The translations under genes and the position numbers were made by a program. Shown here piece after piece: positions 20,258-33,200 of a DNA stretch of 64,000 bases. The notes below the pieces were generated by a model. That model was not told where the DNA came from. It saw only the letters and a list, made by a program, of their open reading frames with translations, and did no database searches. How positions within the stretch are numbered: the stretch's first letter is position 1; the number at the start of each line of letters is the position of its first letter. The stretch is from NCBI GenBank assembly GCA_024336345.1, contig JANFOG010000004.1, positions 3,596,001-3,660,000 on the forward strand, written 5' to 3'. This stretch comes from Mariannaea sp. PMI_226 (Eukaryota; Ascomycota; Sordariomycetes; Hypocreales; Nectriaceae).

Positions 20258-21493
20258 ATGGACCATGCTTCAATGACGGACATTGCGCACGACGGAACGT
20301 CTCGGCAGCATGGCCGCACCGACGCCCTGATACGGGTCTCCAAGGAGAGCCACCGAGAAAAAAACGATGTCGCGCTTGCTCCCGCTCAACATGAAAGCCT
20401 CGGCCATCAGCGCAGGACGCAGACTTTTGATTATATTTGGAGATCCGGTGTCGCCGGTGGCATAGCAGGGTGCGCTGTATGTATCAATTGCCCTTTTGCA
20501 TTGTAATTTGTGCATGGGTTTTTATTAACTGGTTCGTAGGCCAAATCCGTTGTCGCACCTCTCGATCGAGTCAAGATTCTCTTCCAAGCAAGCAATCCGC
20601 TCTTCGCAAAATACACTGGATCCTGGTTCGGTGTCGCGACCGCGATGAAGGACATTTATGGCCATGAAGGCGTCTATGGCTTATACCGAGGCCACTCAGC
20701 AACCCTTTTGCGAATTTTTCCTTACGCCGGCATAAAATTTCTTGCCTACGAACAAATCCGAGCAGTCATCATACCCCGCCGGTCGCATGAGACACCCATG
20801 AGACGGCTTCTTAGTGGCAGTCTTGCCGGTGTTACTTCTGTTTTCTTTACGTATCCTCTAGAGCTCATTCGTGTGCGTCTGGCTTTTGAGACCAAACGCG
20901 AAGCACATTCTTCTTTGTCCCAGATCTGCAGACAAATCTATCATGAGCAGCCCGTCAGCGCAGCCACTTCTCAGGCTTCCAAGGTTTCCGGTGTTGCAGA
21001 TGTGGCAGCAATCACGGCGCAAGCTGTGACACCTCGGACCGGAATTGTCAACTTTTACCGCGGATTCGCCCCTACTCTCATCGGAATGCTTCCATATGCT
21101 GGTATGTCGTTTCTCACCCACGATACCATGGGAGACCTGATGCGACACCCGTCTGTTGCGCAATATACTACTCTACCCCGGAAAAAGAACCACCCTCCTG
21201 GAAAACCTGTACCTTTGCGGTCATGGGCAGAGCTTTGTGCCGGCGGCGTGGCCGGGTTGATATCTCAAACAGCATCTTATCCACTCGAGGTGATTCGGCG
21301 CCGGATGCAAGTTGGTGGAGCTGTCGGAGACGGTCGTCGTCTACGGATTGGCGAGACAGCTGCAATGATCTTCCGGGAGAGGGGAATCTCCGGCTTCTTC
21401 ATTGGACTCACCATCGGATATGCAAAAGTGATTCCGATGGTTGCTGTCAGCTTTTATACATATGAGCGAATGAAGCTTCTCTTTGGGATTTAG
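20258..21493 (+). CDS. LEU5: Mitochondrial coenzyme A carrier, Leu5/SLC25A16 type
   Basis: SLC25 carrier needed for coenzyme A accumulation in the mitochondrial matrix in yeast. Exons 20258-20476 and 20540-21493 give 390 residues; the 63-nt intron splits GCA-AKSVV. Three carrier signatures are present: [29 protein letters not shown] and YPLEVIRRRMQVGG. The stretch [27 protein letters not shown] and the following KYTGSW are characteristic of the Leu5 branch. A polar N-terminal extension of about 65 residues precedes the first repeat, and the second repeat contains an inserted loop (residues about 235-265, Ala/Val-rich). The in-frame ATG at 20273 could be used instead; 20258 is the first ATG in the frame. 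Confidence 0.92.
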
Positions 21494-23008
21494 ACGACTC
21501 GCGCCCCAAATAGAGAAACAGTTTAGCATGTAGACATTGTAATTGGCGTTGTTGGAGTCTTTTGCTCAGCCTCTTGGGAGTTCAGGATTTTGGAATACTA
21601 TTCAAGCGGAACAGGAAAGGGGGTGGAAGTTCTTGGTGATGGGCATGACCACCTACGGAGTAAACGTATATAGCTCAGATGGCTTAGTCACTTAACTGCT
21701 TTTCAATACGAATGATGTTAAAGTTCAAGCTGAAGCTCAGTCTACCTGCCATTTTGAGCAACTTTGTGAGAAAAATTACTCAAGCTGACCATTCCTCCTG
21801 TATATGAGGCCCTTTTGCCATATTGAGACCGTACCTCGGCCTATCACAAAGTCCGCCATGAGCATCCCAAATCCTCCCAACTATTACGTAGTTCCACTCA
21901 AGAATGACTCTCACGAGCATCACAAGTCCCATGTTCTTGCAGATCCATCGGGCGTTTTGAATTACTCATAATTCAACGCCCTCGGACTCGTCGGTTCTTG
22001 ACAGCCAGTTGGTCTAAACTCACGGAGGGGGATGATCGGCGAGCCCGGACTTCCCACGAGCAGCAACGCGCCGTTTGATAAGGGTGCTACCGTAGCTTAC
22101 TGTACAAAAGGTTTGTCGTCAAAGTATCCTAACACCAAAAAGCAGTGGACGAACGGGTGCGTCATGTCCACATGGGCGAAAAGGCTAAACGCCTGGTGCA
22201 GATGTAGTAAAAAGACTCGAGGTACAAACGCAAGTACTGTATACATGTGCCTAGAGACAACGCCACTTTTCCTGCGGCTAAGTTACTTAGTATAGAGAAG
22301 TTCCCAGCTAGAAGGAATCTTTGTTCGTCGGGTGCCTCTTAGTAAGTTATGACATTCGGATTTCAGAAGCAAATGAGATACGGTAGCGTTTCAAGTAAGA
22401 GGGTGTATAACACCAAGCGGCGTCCAAATAGAGAATTCAAAGAGAATTAAAACAAAAAACATGTTGCATGGTCAGTATTAAGCACAGATCCCGGCCTCAT
22501 GCTAACTGCCATTCCTCCCGTTGTGATAGTTGATGCACTATCTGAATGTCAAGTGCTTAGGTGGAAAGCAATTGTTGGAACAAGAATAGAGGCCCAATTT
22601 CTATAGAATAAATATGGAATTTAAGAAATGTTTAGCTCTCTTCCTCTCTCATCTCTTTTGCTATTTTTCGGTTCTTATTTCAACTGCGTCGTTGAACAAC
22701 TTTCACCCGGTTCCGCTGTGTCCCCAAGCCAGAAAATGATTGAAGTGAAAAGCTCGTCGCTGATTGGCTGATCAGATCTGCGGCTCTGGCAGCTCTAGCT
22801 CAAACTTCCTCCAGAGAAGTAGCCTCACTCAGCCTTTCGTCTTCAGCTTCACTTCATTCAAAACTCCATTCCATCAACCAGCAGGGCCTCTGTTGCCTCG
22901 ACCATCGCGTCACCTTTCTCAAGGCCGCTTTATTCGCTTCTTATTTTCTATACCAGTCTTCAAACTTCAAATTTCCTTCCCAATTGCACGCGTCAAGGGT
23001 CTTCCATC
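21494..23008. other. Intergenic region with one possible small ORF
   Basis: About 1.5 kb without a supportable large gene. A 37-residue ATG frame (21858-21971, MSIPNPPNYYVVPLKNDS...) has unbiased composition but no other support. From about 22620 the sequence becomes pyrimidine-rich (TCTTCCTCTCTCATC), leading into the CDC73 leader. Confidence 0.4.
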
Positions 23009-24308
23009 ATGGCATCCGCCGACCACGACGGCCTCGTCCTCTTGCGACAATCCATCTCTTCGTCCAAGCCCTTTATCCCCAGCGCCTCCGCTGACCCTAC
23101 TGCCGCCGAGGTCCCTCTTTCTCAGGCTACTCACCTCCTTTTCCCTGGCCATGCGTCCGGCCCCGTCGCCGCTCCCATCGATCTCGCCACGCGCTTCGTC
23201 TCCAACGACAAATCTGTTGATCTTCGCAGTATTTACTTCGCTTGGCTGAACCGCGAGGTAGCCATTCCCGAATACAATGCTTCCGCGACAAAACTGAACG
23301 ACGAGCTTGCCGCCGCTGGCGCCAAGGGCAAGGTTCAAAATTTGGGCTTCATCGAGCGTCTCGATCTCATCACCTGGCTTGAAGGTGCCAGCGAGGAAAG
23401 CGAGTATATTAAGCCTCTTGCGGGTGAGAAGGATGCGGCGACATCTGGAGCGACTGCAACAGCCAAAGCCGGTGCAGTTTCTTCGGCTGCTCAGGCCAGG
23501 TCAGGCAAGGGAACAATGGATCCACGGCTAGCCAGTATCTATAATGGAGAGCGGAAAATGGGTGATCGCAACACTATTCTGAGAGGTGTCAAGCCTACGG
23601 TATGCCGTCTTCCTTGAGGTTCTATGTTTCTTGCAGTGAAAAACTAACCCTACGTAGGACTTCTCTCATGTGCGCAAGCTCGCTGCTCCTTTCATCCAGA
23701 AGAAGTCATCGTCTGGAAGTGCCAAAATCAGCTCTACCACAGCGCATACGCATAACCCAAAGGTGCCGACCAGGAGACCAGATCCTATTATCCTGCTCTC
23801 TCCTTCTGCATCTTCTCTTTTGCGACTCTCCAATGCGCGTTCCTTCTTGGAGGACGGCAAGTTCATCCCAGCAGCCGCTGGAGACTCGACCGGAACCACA
23901 ATGCTTCACGTGCAACGTATCATCAAGGCTGTGGATCAGAATCGCCCCATGCGATTCATCCTCGTTGAAGGTTCTGAACAGTTCAAGCCCGAGTACTGGA
24001 ACCGCGTTGTCGCTGTGTTTACCACTGGCCAAACATGGCAGTTCAAAAATTACAAATGGAGTGACCCTGATGAGCTCTTCAAGCATACCCTCGGCGTCTA
24101 TGTCGGCTGGCGTGGCGAGCAAGCCCCGGATAACATTCAAGGCTGGGGCCATCGCGTTCTATCCACAGGTGTTGACCGTTGGCGCGGTGAGGGTCATGAT
24201 GCCTCTCGCTTCCGTGACAAGGAGGTCATTGAGCAGATCTGGAGTTCCATCGAGGCCAATATGCGGTCTCGTGGCTGGAGGAAAGATGCCGCTCCTACGT
24301 CGATATAA
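23009..24308 (+). CDS. CDC73: Paf1 complex subunit Cdc73 (parafibromin)
   Basis: Nuclear subunit of the RNA polymerase II-associated Paf1 complex, which acts in elongation and histone modification. Exons 23009-23599 and 23658-24308 give 413 residues. The N-terminal half has the conserved YFAWLNREVAIPEYNA and FIERLDLITWLEGASEESEYI motifs of Cdc73. The middle is Ala/Ser/Thr-rich, then comes LASIYNGERKMGDRNTILRG. The C-terminal Ras-like domain (about 240-405) reads PIILLSPSASSLLRLSNARS, then RPMRFILVEGSEQFKPEYWN, VAVFTTGQTWQFKNYKW and VLSTGVDRWRG. It lacks GTP-binding motifs, as expected. Intron 23600-23657 has a GTATGC donor. It is the last gene before the long gene-free block. Confidence 0.95.
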
Positions 24309-27300
24309 ATAATGGAAAGGAGAGCAATGCTCCGAATCCGATATACAGGATTTCTTACGAAATGGTCGAGGGGTAAATTCCACGGTGAGGTTTCACGGAA
24401 GAAATACCCTGCCTAGGGTATCTTGTACAAGTTAGACTTGGGTCTAGGGTATCTGGGACCTGGCTTCGCAAAGCGATGGCGTTGAATGGCTTTAATCATG
24501 TGTATGTGTATGTATGTATCCCTTTTGCGCCCCTGTGGTGAGAAAAGGAGTTTTCTTTTATTTGCTTTCCCCAAAAAGAATAAATAGAACCAGGAACAAC
24601 CCAGACCGAACAGTTATGAACTCACGTGGGCGTCGAAAAGGAGTGCGGCATCCTGCAGGTTGTCCCAGTGCTGACGCAGGTTTGAGAATACGACCTCATT
24701 CCGAACTCGAAGGCGCGTCGCGGTCCTTCAGCTCAACCAACAGCGGCCAGTCTCTCGGCGTGGCTTACCCCCTCGAATCCCGAAGGGGGGAGGGTTGAAA
24801 GAAAGAAAAGATAATATTAGACGATGGTCACGTTTTGCAGCATGTGTCACAACACCAAAAGGCTCGGCATGTTTTTCCCTCGCTCCCTCCTCCAGTATCT
24901 GGCCTGGTTAATACAGGTCGCCATCAAATGGCAGGCCCTGCACACACCATCACACCCCTCCTCGCCCTTGACCCCTTGTCGACGCATGCTGGCTGACAGG
25001 TGCATAGTGCAGCCAGCAATAACAGGCCTGGAGTGACAAGGTGACAATTGAAAGATGCAGTGGGTATGTACAAGCCAACGAAGCCTGCCAGCTGAGATCA
25101 TCTTCTCATCCCTCACCTCTCCCCGGCCAAAGATGTTGAAGGTCCTGGCTGCAGCATGCAGGAAGGAGCACAGACGAATGGGGAGTGACGGGGGGGAGGG
25201 AGACAGAGGAGAGAGACATGGATTGCACGTTCTCCTCCTCTCCCCTCTATAGAACCATATCTCTGACCGACGTATATTGCGGCGAGAAACGAGGCAGACC
25301 ATGGCCAAAACGACGACGCGAAAGCATTTCCTCGTTCGGTGAGGTCGCCTCCGACAAAGAGAATCTGACGAGCTTGATATCGTATGAGCTTATCCTCACC
25401 TTACCGAAAAGGCTACTCCCTAGCTCTTCGAAGAATCGAAGAAGGGTCCAGACCGCCGCCCGGCGAACGCTGAGGGATACGCTGAGAAGGGGAGACCCCC
25501 CCCAAAAAAAACACGCGACGATTTAGCTCTTTTTCCAAGGTTTCCCCAAGTTCCAACCATGTATGCAATAGTTAGGAAGGCTAGATAGGTTCCAAATAGC
25601 CCAGAGCTACCCCACGTCCAACGTTGAGCCCATCAGCCGTAGATTTACGCCCGGCAAGGGAAGAGGTTACACCCGGAGAAAGCAATCCTGTTCGACTCTG
25701 CAGGGCAGACGTGTGTCGCTGGGTCGTTGACTGACGGCGTTGCTTATACAGTTCTACAAAGCAAAAAAGACAATTTGGGTCAAGAAAGTACTTTCGTCCA
25801 TCCATAAGTATTGTTCCCCTACGATATAGAACCAGTAGCGCGAGATAAGTAAGGTACTCAGAAACCCCGAGAGTCCAGATACCTGCGCCATCCAGCCCCC
25901 TCAGTAAACTATGTCTGCTACGGACTATGTAATAGGCAAGGTAGTTTACCTAGAGACAAGGAGTCCCCGTCTGGCTAGTTTGGGGGACAGTTCAACATCC
26001 TGATTATATCCGGGCCAACGGCGTCATTTAAACTCTGGCCCGTCTTGAACCCCCAAGGTCAATCTATACCTTGTGTCGAGATAGGGTAGGAAACTCCGGG
26101 TTCCTCGTTTTCGAGAAGGCCATTTTCTTCCTCGCGGGGCGAGATGCGCAAAAGTACATGGTACAAGCCACATGGCATGGTATGGAAATGGCGGGCGAGA
26201 CCTCCTTTAACTCGAGGTAAACAACGGACGAGATCCAGCCCTCCAGATTCCGGGGGATGACAGGGTGAAGATCCCATAACACGTGGATCAGGGATTCAGC
26301 TCACTCACCCGTTTGGCTAATCGGATCGCGTGCTCGAATTTTCATTCAATATTTTTATTCAATCAATTTTTTTTTTCTTTTGCGGCATCTCAACGGTATC
26401 TCTAGTGCGGCTCCGTCATCTTGATCCCTCCCCAGAGGTCCTCGATGAAGTGGAGATGGAAAACCAGATGCTTGGAATTCTTCAAAGCTTTGGAAGGATG
26501 CAAATACATATCTCGGCAGGGTGTCTCTCTGTCGCTCGCCCACCCCCATCCCCCATATTCGCACATGGGTTCCGATGAGTTTCTGGGGGGAAAAGGGTAG
26601 TGCAGCCAATGCCACCGCCCTGCTCGTTGCTGGTCCTGGTCGCCGTACCAGAGACCATCGAGCTATATCCGTAAGCATTGACAGATGCCCATGAAGGCGA
26701 GTTTAGGTTCAGAATTCAGCAGGTTGGCTGCAGGTCAACTAGTCAACTAGCCCGGCGATGGAACGGCGGCGGCGCTATGCCCGCTCGCGTCGGCGCGATG
26801 AAACGCCGTCGAAAACGAAGTGGTGCCATGAATTGCCGAGCTGGCACGCCGCCAAAGGGTGGTGGGAAGGGAGGCAACTCTTTGTGGAGAGCGTCTTTGG
26901 GTGGGAGGGAGGGGAAGGGCAGGGTGAGGTGGTTTGAGAGAAAAACTGAGTAGGATACAGAGCAAGTTTCTGATGGAATCATGATACGCATAGGAATGGG
27001 GGAGCAAGATGCGGAGTGTGTAGTGGAGACGACGTGGTTGCCAAAAACGAATGAAGACACAAAGCACGCAGCTCAACAAGGTCTTTCAAGGCCGATCTGC
27101 TTCCGAACCACCAGGAAGTTGGCGGTATTAGTGTAGACTCCACAAGCGGCGGTGAAAGCGAGTGCGAAGAAAAAAAACATGTCTCGAAACTAAAAAAGTA
27201 CAGAGAAGAAAGATGATGGTAAGAAAGTAGGCCCAGGGGAGAAGGGGGGGGGGGCAAGGAGGAAGCTACGATATACCTTACGTAGGGATACTATACGGCC

Positions 27301-28141
27301 CCGGGGGATATGTCACCGAGTCGTTACACTAAAGGAACGTTCCAGGGCTTGTTCTTATTATTATGCATGGGAGTATATTATGCGTCGAAGTTTAAGAGGG
27401 TTAATAAGAAAAAAGAACAGGTTCGGTCAGTCGAAAGGAGAAAAGAACAAGGGGAAGGAGAGAGGAGGGGGAGAGAAGGACAGGCAACAAAACTTGATGA
27501 TGCTCAATTATTGACTAAGAGAGCCGTCAAGGTTTCCCATACTTAACGATAGACTGGCTACCTTAGATAGAGCAATGGCGATGTGTACTGCAATTGTATA
27601 CACTAATACTATATAGCAGTACAGTAATCTGTAATCTGTACGGATTACCTAAGAAAGAAAAAGAGAACAAAAGCAAAAGGGAAAACAATGTCGATCCCGA
27701 CAATCATTGGCAGAAGAAATTCCCACGTGGTCATGGCCCCAGCGGACGCTACATTGTATGGCGGGGAAGCCCATCTGCCTTTATTATATTTTATTATATT
27801 TTCTGTTCATGTTTTTTTTCTTGTTGGTTGTCAGCCGAAGCTAAACTTCAATAAACGCCATTCTCTGCTCGCATGGTCAAAGCGAGAGGAGCGAGCTGCC
27901 GGGACCGGGAATTACGTACGATACTAGTGTTGAGTTGCTACAATTACGTACTATTACCGCGGAATGAAACACCATTGGGGATACAAGGGGAAGAAAAAAA
28001 AAGACAGAGACAAAGGGCACAGCAACCGCCGCTCCCTTGCATCTGTGGCGTTCAAGGGGATCACCATCGTCGACTAAAGTCAACGTGTTGGCTGGGGGGA
28101 GGGGGGAGGGGTTGCCACTCCCCGGATATTGCGCGCGTGGC

Positions 28142-28172
28142 ATTGGCGTACAATGGCGTACAATGGCGTACA
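28142..28172. repeat. Short tandem repeat with unit CAATGGCGTA
   Basis: About three direct copies of a 10-bp unit, the first slightly diverged, stand in tandem inside the gene-free block. The copies are spaced exactly 10 bp, one helical turn, which would suit phased binding of a protein, but could be simple slippage. Confidence 0.8.
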
Positions 28173-30133
28173 AAAGCGAATGAGGTCATGCCGGGGTGAG
28201 TTGGGTACCGTTAACTACAGCTTAACTTCAACCAAGACACATGCTCAGACACAAACTCACACTTGCTCACACACACACATCTACATAACCGCGTGCTAAA
28301 ACGTAGATGTCGACGTAAGAGCTCCGTCAGTGGTACGGCATTTGGAATCTTCCAAAATGCAAATTCCACCCATCCATCCCTTCCCCATCCCATCCCAACC
28401 CATCTTCAAACTGATGGAGCGTGTGTGGCTTGAGACTATCATCATAAGCGCCCCTCAATTCCCGTCCCACGTGAGAAGCACGCCACAAGGCAGGGATAGG
28501 CGCTTGGGGTTCGTGGCACACCGCAGCCATTTAATTTATTCAATTACTGATCGTTAAACTCGAACCTCCCCTCTCTCTGTGTCTGTCTGCTTCCCATGCT
28601 CAAAGCTCACAGGCTCATCAATCTGCAACAGAAAGGGTACCGTAGCAATGTGAAGACAAACACCACCAGTCAAGTGGATCGGTTCGTCACAGTGACCCAA
28701 CCTCGCAAGCATCCCCCCTCCTCGGCCCCCTCATCATCCCTCTCCCCTTCCACCACCCCTTCCAACCCATCCAACCCCGCCTCATCCGACTTGATATCAT
28801 CCCTACACCGTACTTTGCCTTTCCGTCCATCATGCCAGGCACAACCTCACGCAAGGCAGGTAGGCTAGGGCAATGATCTGATTCCCCATCTTTTGTGTGT
28901 CTCGGTCGCTTCGGTAGATGACGCATGTGGCCGGGACTACAAAACGTCTTGCTATTTATCTTAATATTTTCTTTTCTTTTTGCCCCCCTCCCCAGTTTTT
29001 AGTGAGACACACGATCCCTTTCAAACTCAGGCCCAAGTCGCCGAAAAGGAAGACGTTCAGCCTTATCGCTTGCCGTTTTCCGCGCGCTGATTCCTCAGCA
29101 ACGCCACTAGAGAAAGCCAGCTTTCCAAGGATAATGAGTCGAGGCTGACTTTAGCTACATTGTTCTTCCATGTAACGCCCACAAACAACATTTTTAGTGA
29201 ATTGGGCGGGGTGGAAACTATACAGTACACTACGCAACAAAGTACAAGGAACAAAGACATGAGGTAGAGAATCTGATCTGCAGAAATCTTGCTCCGCGGC
29301 AATTGGTTTAGTGCAAAGCAATCAAGTACGTACCTGGTTATCAATACCCTACACAGTACTGTGTCTCCAACCAGACCCTGCATTGTCGGGTTGTTTTGTA
29401 TTGTTCGATGATTGGGTCTTTCGGTGTGCACCCCGCCGCAGAAACAGGGTCGTCGGAGGCCAAGGCTTGATTGAGGAGGGCTATTAATAAGGGAATTGAT
29501 ATCAAATGAATCTCGCCAACCACTATTAATTAGATGCTCGCTGCCGGCGCAAATTTTCCCCTGCAACTGGCCCCAGATCCAAAGTAGAAGCCGTCAAACG
29601 GCGTGGCCGAGATGGCCAGCAAGCGGTCTCGCTTATTAGTCAAGTCGGAGATTATATCCGTAGTCCCAAAGAACTCGTCTTGGTATTGAGGCCAGCATTT
29701 GCTCCATCAGGGAGGAGTTACATTTCAGAACTACTATACTCCATACTATGTAAGAGCTATTGGCCGTGATCTTGCGTAGCGTACGTAATAGACTAGTCAT
29801 AGCTGTAAGGTGTATACTATATCGCGTCTCAACAGGTGAGGCGGCCTGAAGAAGAGCCGGAAGAGTTTGGGCCACCCAGCCCGTTAACATGCGAGAGTTA
29901 GTAATACGATCCGAGCCGGTACAGTGGTGCCTTGCCACATGGCTCTCCAGGATGCTGAAGTTCCATCATCGATGCAGCCAGCCAACCGACATGAAAGGCC
30001 TGAATACCGTGCTGGCTCAACGTTCTTGTGGTGAAGCGTCTGCAGTAGTGTCGGCCCGGAAATGGGAACGAGCCACGTCCCGTCGTTTGGAGGCGTGGGG
30101 AGGGGAATATGCAATGTCTGTAACAGTAAGCAA

Positions 30134-30210
30134 GTGGGAAGAAGGGGAAAAAAAAGCAAAGAAAAAGAAAAAAGAAAAGAAAAGAATAACAAAAGCAAAG
30201 CAAAGGGGAA
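30134..30210. repeat. Homopurine tract, A-rich with G
   Basis: Roughly 75 bases of almost pure A and G (units such as AAAGAAAAG) on the plus strand. Such tracts can exclude nucleosomes or form triplex DNA. The opposite strand gives artefactual Phe/Leu-rich open frames. Confidence 0.8.
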
Positions 30211-33200
30211 ACAACAAGGGTTCTCTCCTTTGTACCAGTTCGTTGCTGCAATCTTGGCGCATCTGTACAGATGAAGTTTCAACACCGTTGTGATGAAAAC
30301 CAACACGATCCTCCCGTGTAATGCTGCTTTTTCGTCGAGGGGTCAGCGCCAAACGCCGTCATTCTTTCTCCACCGCTCGTGTTTGCCCTCGCGTGGCTCC
30401 GTCACTTCCACGTGGCAGGCTCCACCCAGACGACAAGAGCGAAGCCAAGCCTTGGTACTGCTAACACCACACCCATCAGAGATTCTATCCTCACCCCTAC
30501 GTCAAGTGGAGATGCCAAGTGGGCTCGTTAGCAAAGAAAGCAAAGTGCAGAGGGGAAAAGGCTGGTTTCCCTGGGCCCTCTCCGACGAAACTGTATCTGG
30601 GTTGGGCTCTCGGTCGTAAGCTCCGAACAGGTCCAGTTTGGTTAGTATCTTGATCATCGTTCCCAACTTAAGGACACACGCAGGCAAGCACCGCATAACT
30701 AGTACTCTTCGACGCTGGACAGTACTGTGGACATTGCTGCCCCCCCAGCCACGTCGGCCACATTGCGTCAAAGGCGATGTTTGAAATCCGCTGCCTTTAG
30801 GCGTGATAAAACGGGCCAAGATGGATAATAGCTCACGGCCAAATCTTGATTGAAGCCGATGGTGTGCACACAGAAGGTGAGAAGGGCGTTTTTTTTTTTC
30901 ACGGCTTGGCATCAAATTCACCTCCCTTAAGGGTCCCCCCGCTCTCCCTGAAGCTATAGAGTAATATCACAGTAGTTCCATTCGGTGACACATTCCAAGT
31001 AGTTGTATCTCACAGGGATTACGTACTTTCCGCAGTGCGGATTTGAGACAGCGAAGAAAAAAGGATGACAAGGCTCACAGGCGAATAGCCACGTGGGAAT
31101 GCCGGCTGACGGAGAAAAGTGACCAGTCATACTGAATCCTTGGATTTCTGGCATTTCTTCCGTCGCCATTTAGCCGTCCCTTATTGGCCAGCTGATAGCT
31201 GATGACCCTCCTCTGAGCCCTAACAAAATGAGACCTCAGGTTCTGGTACTCCGTGCATACAGTGTTGAGGTTTCCCCCCAGTTGACTTGTCTCAGGTGGC
31301 CTGGTGTGTGATCCCAAAAATGAAGCCTCTCTGTCGCGTATTGGAAGCTTGTACCAAGGTACGTCCAAAGTGTGCGGTGGTCATTTTCAGGCGATCTTTT
31401 GTAGGGTCAATCTTTCATATCCGGTTGTTCCCGGTGTCCTTTTTGGCCTGTAGCTTAGCTTAGGCACTTCTTTGCGTTATCAGCAACGTCAAACCGTCTC
31501 GCTGGGTTGGCCTTGAAAGGCCAGGCTGTGTCAGAGAGAGAACTCCAGCATCATGGATTTTCCTCTGAGACGGCAATCAAAGTCAGGCACTCCCCACAGT
31601 TTGCCATCAATGACTCTGTTCCAAAGAGCAACCGGCAACTCGTCGTTATAGCCGTCTCCGGTGGCCCAGGCAACTTCGTCAGTTTTCCATCATGTTTTAC
31701 AAGAGACCGGGTTTGCCATCATTGCCATGCGAGGGTAGCCGCCCGGTCATCCGGGATCATGCCAGCAGGAACTTGATGGCCTGACGTATTGATGCCATTG
31801 CACGCCCTTCCTCACAAGAAACTCGTAACTGCAACACAGAAAACATGACTGATTGCTAAAAGAGTGATGTGGTATAACACGCAGCACTTAGTACACCCGC
31901 TGGGCTATTTGCCTTGGGCAGTGCTTCCTCAAGACCAATTGTGGAGCAGAACGCCACGACTCACATACCGTTTCTGTTGTGTTGGGCTTGCAACTCCCGC
32001 AGGGGGGCAGTCCAGGGATATAGCCCGCTGAGAACAGCTGGACCCTATACTCTGTGCATGAGCCGGTAACAACGATTGAGTCCAATGCCTCCTAATCCTC
32101 CTCAGGCTCAGAGTTTAGTATTATACCTAGGTACGTAGAGGGTGTTTATGCTCTTGATCGCTGCCGCTTGTGGCCGCTCTTGCTAGCCCCCAACTTTGTA
32201 CAAAGTAAGCTCTAAGTTGGATACACGATAGTTGAAGTCTTCCCCCAGAAGCTGAGGTTTTAGCAATCAGTAGCGGTGCCTAATGCCTAATGCCCAAAGT
32301 GTAAGCGATGAAATAATCGATGCCCCTTTCATGATGGCTGCATGCCTAAGGATTGTTTAGTGTGTCTTGGGCGATGGTATCTAGGGGATGCTGCCAACAA
32401 TGCTCGGATTAGTTGACTTATTACTGAATGGCTCCCTGGATAGCATCTACATGCACGTCTTAGAACAGAGATACAGGCCGCTTTACCGTCCATTCCATAT
32501 GGCCGAACCGCTCACGAGAGCTTAGGGAAGCCCGGGGAGAGAGCTAAAAGAGCTCAGGATAGAGAGGATCATGTTGGTTTCCTATGTTCATGACTCTAGG
32601 CAAGAACAAGAAGGCAAGGTATGCTCTCAAAGCATATCGTGCAGAAAAAGGGCGGTGGTCCCCTTTCCAAACCATTGCTTGTTGGGCCCGTTCCATTCTA
32701 TTGCATCCTTTCCGATTTGCCTCTGAATCAGTTCATTGCCTTTCCCAGTCTCTCTTCTTCACCTCCACGGGAAGGGAACAAAGCTGCACAAACAAAGCCC
32801 AAGAGATCACGGTCACTTCGGCTTGCTGGCCCCCCATCTAGACAACATTCCCGGGCGCAAAAGGCGGAGACCGCTTTCGGTGCGAGCACACGGCGCTTCG
32901 AAAGACACCAACAACACCCAAAATTTTTGGGCGAGAAATTCGTTCACGATCTCCGCGTCTCTGATTTGGTTGCCCGATACAGACAAAAGAAGAGGGAAAA
33001 GACCTTTGTTGCAAACTAGGTATGCTCGGGCACTTGGATTGGAAATGTTTGCATTACGGATACCAGCCAATCTAACATCGCCTGCCTCTCTCGCTTTCCG
33101 TTTGTCACTTCTCGCCACCGTTATTATTTCCCCGTTCCATACTTGCTCGCTCGCTTCATCCACCCTACTTCCAATTTCTTACAATCAGGTCTCACAGCTG

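Noticed and set aside
26678..26953. Arg/Gly-rich frame in the gene-free block
   Set aside because: Product of purine-rich repeats; low complexity and mirrored by frames on the opposite strand.
28596..28868. Ser/Pro-rich frame in the gene-free block
   Set aside because: Low-complexity string encoded by a CT-rich tract, no family signature, no exon partners.
29600..29645. tRNA-like GGCGTGGCCGAGATGG sequence
   Set aside because: Resembles a Ser/Leu tRNA 5' half, but no GGTTCGA-type B-box, no anticodon stem and no acceptor pairing follow.
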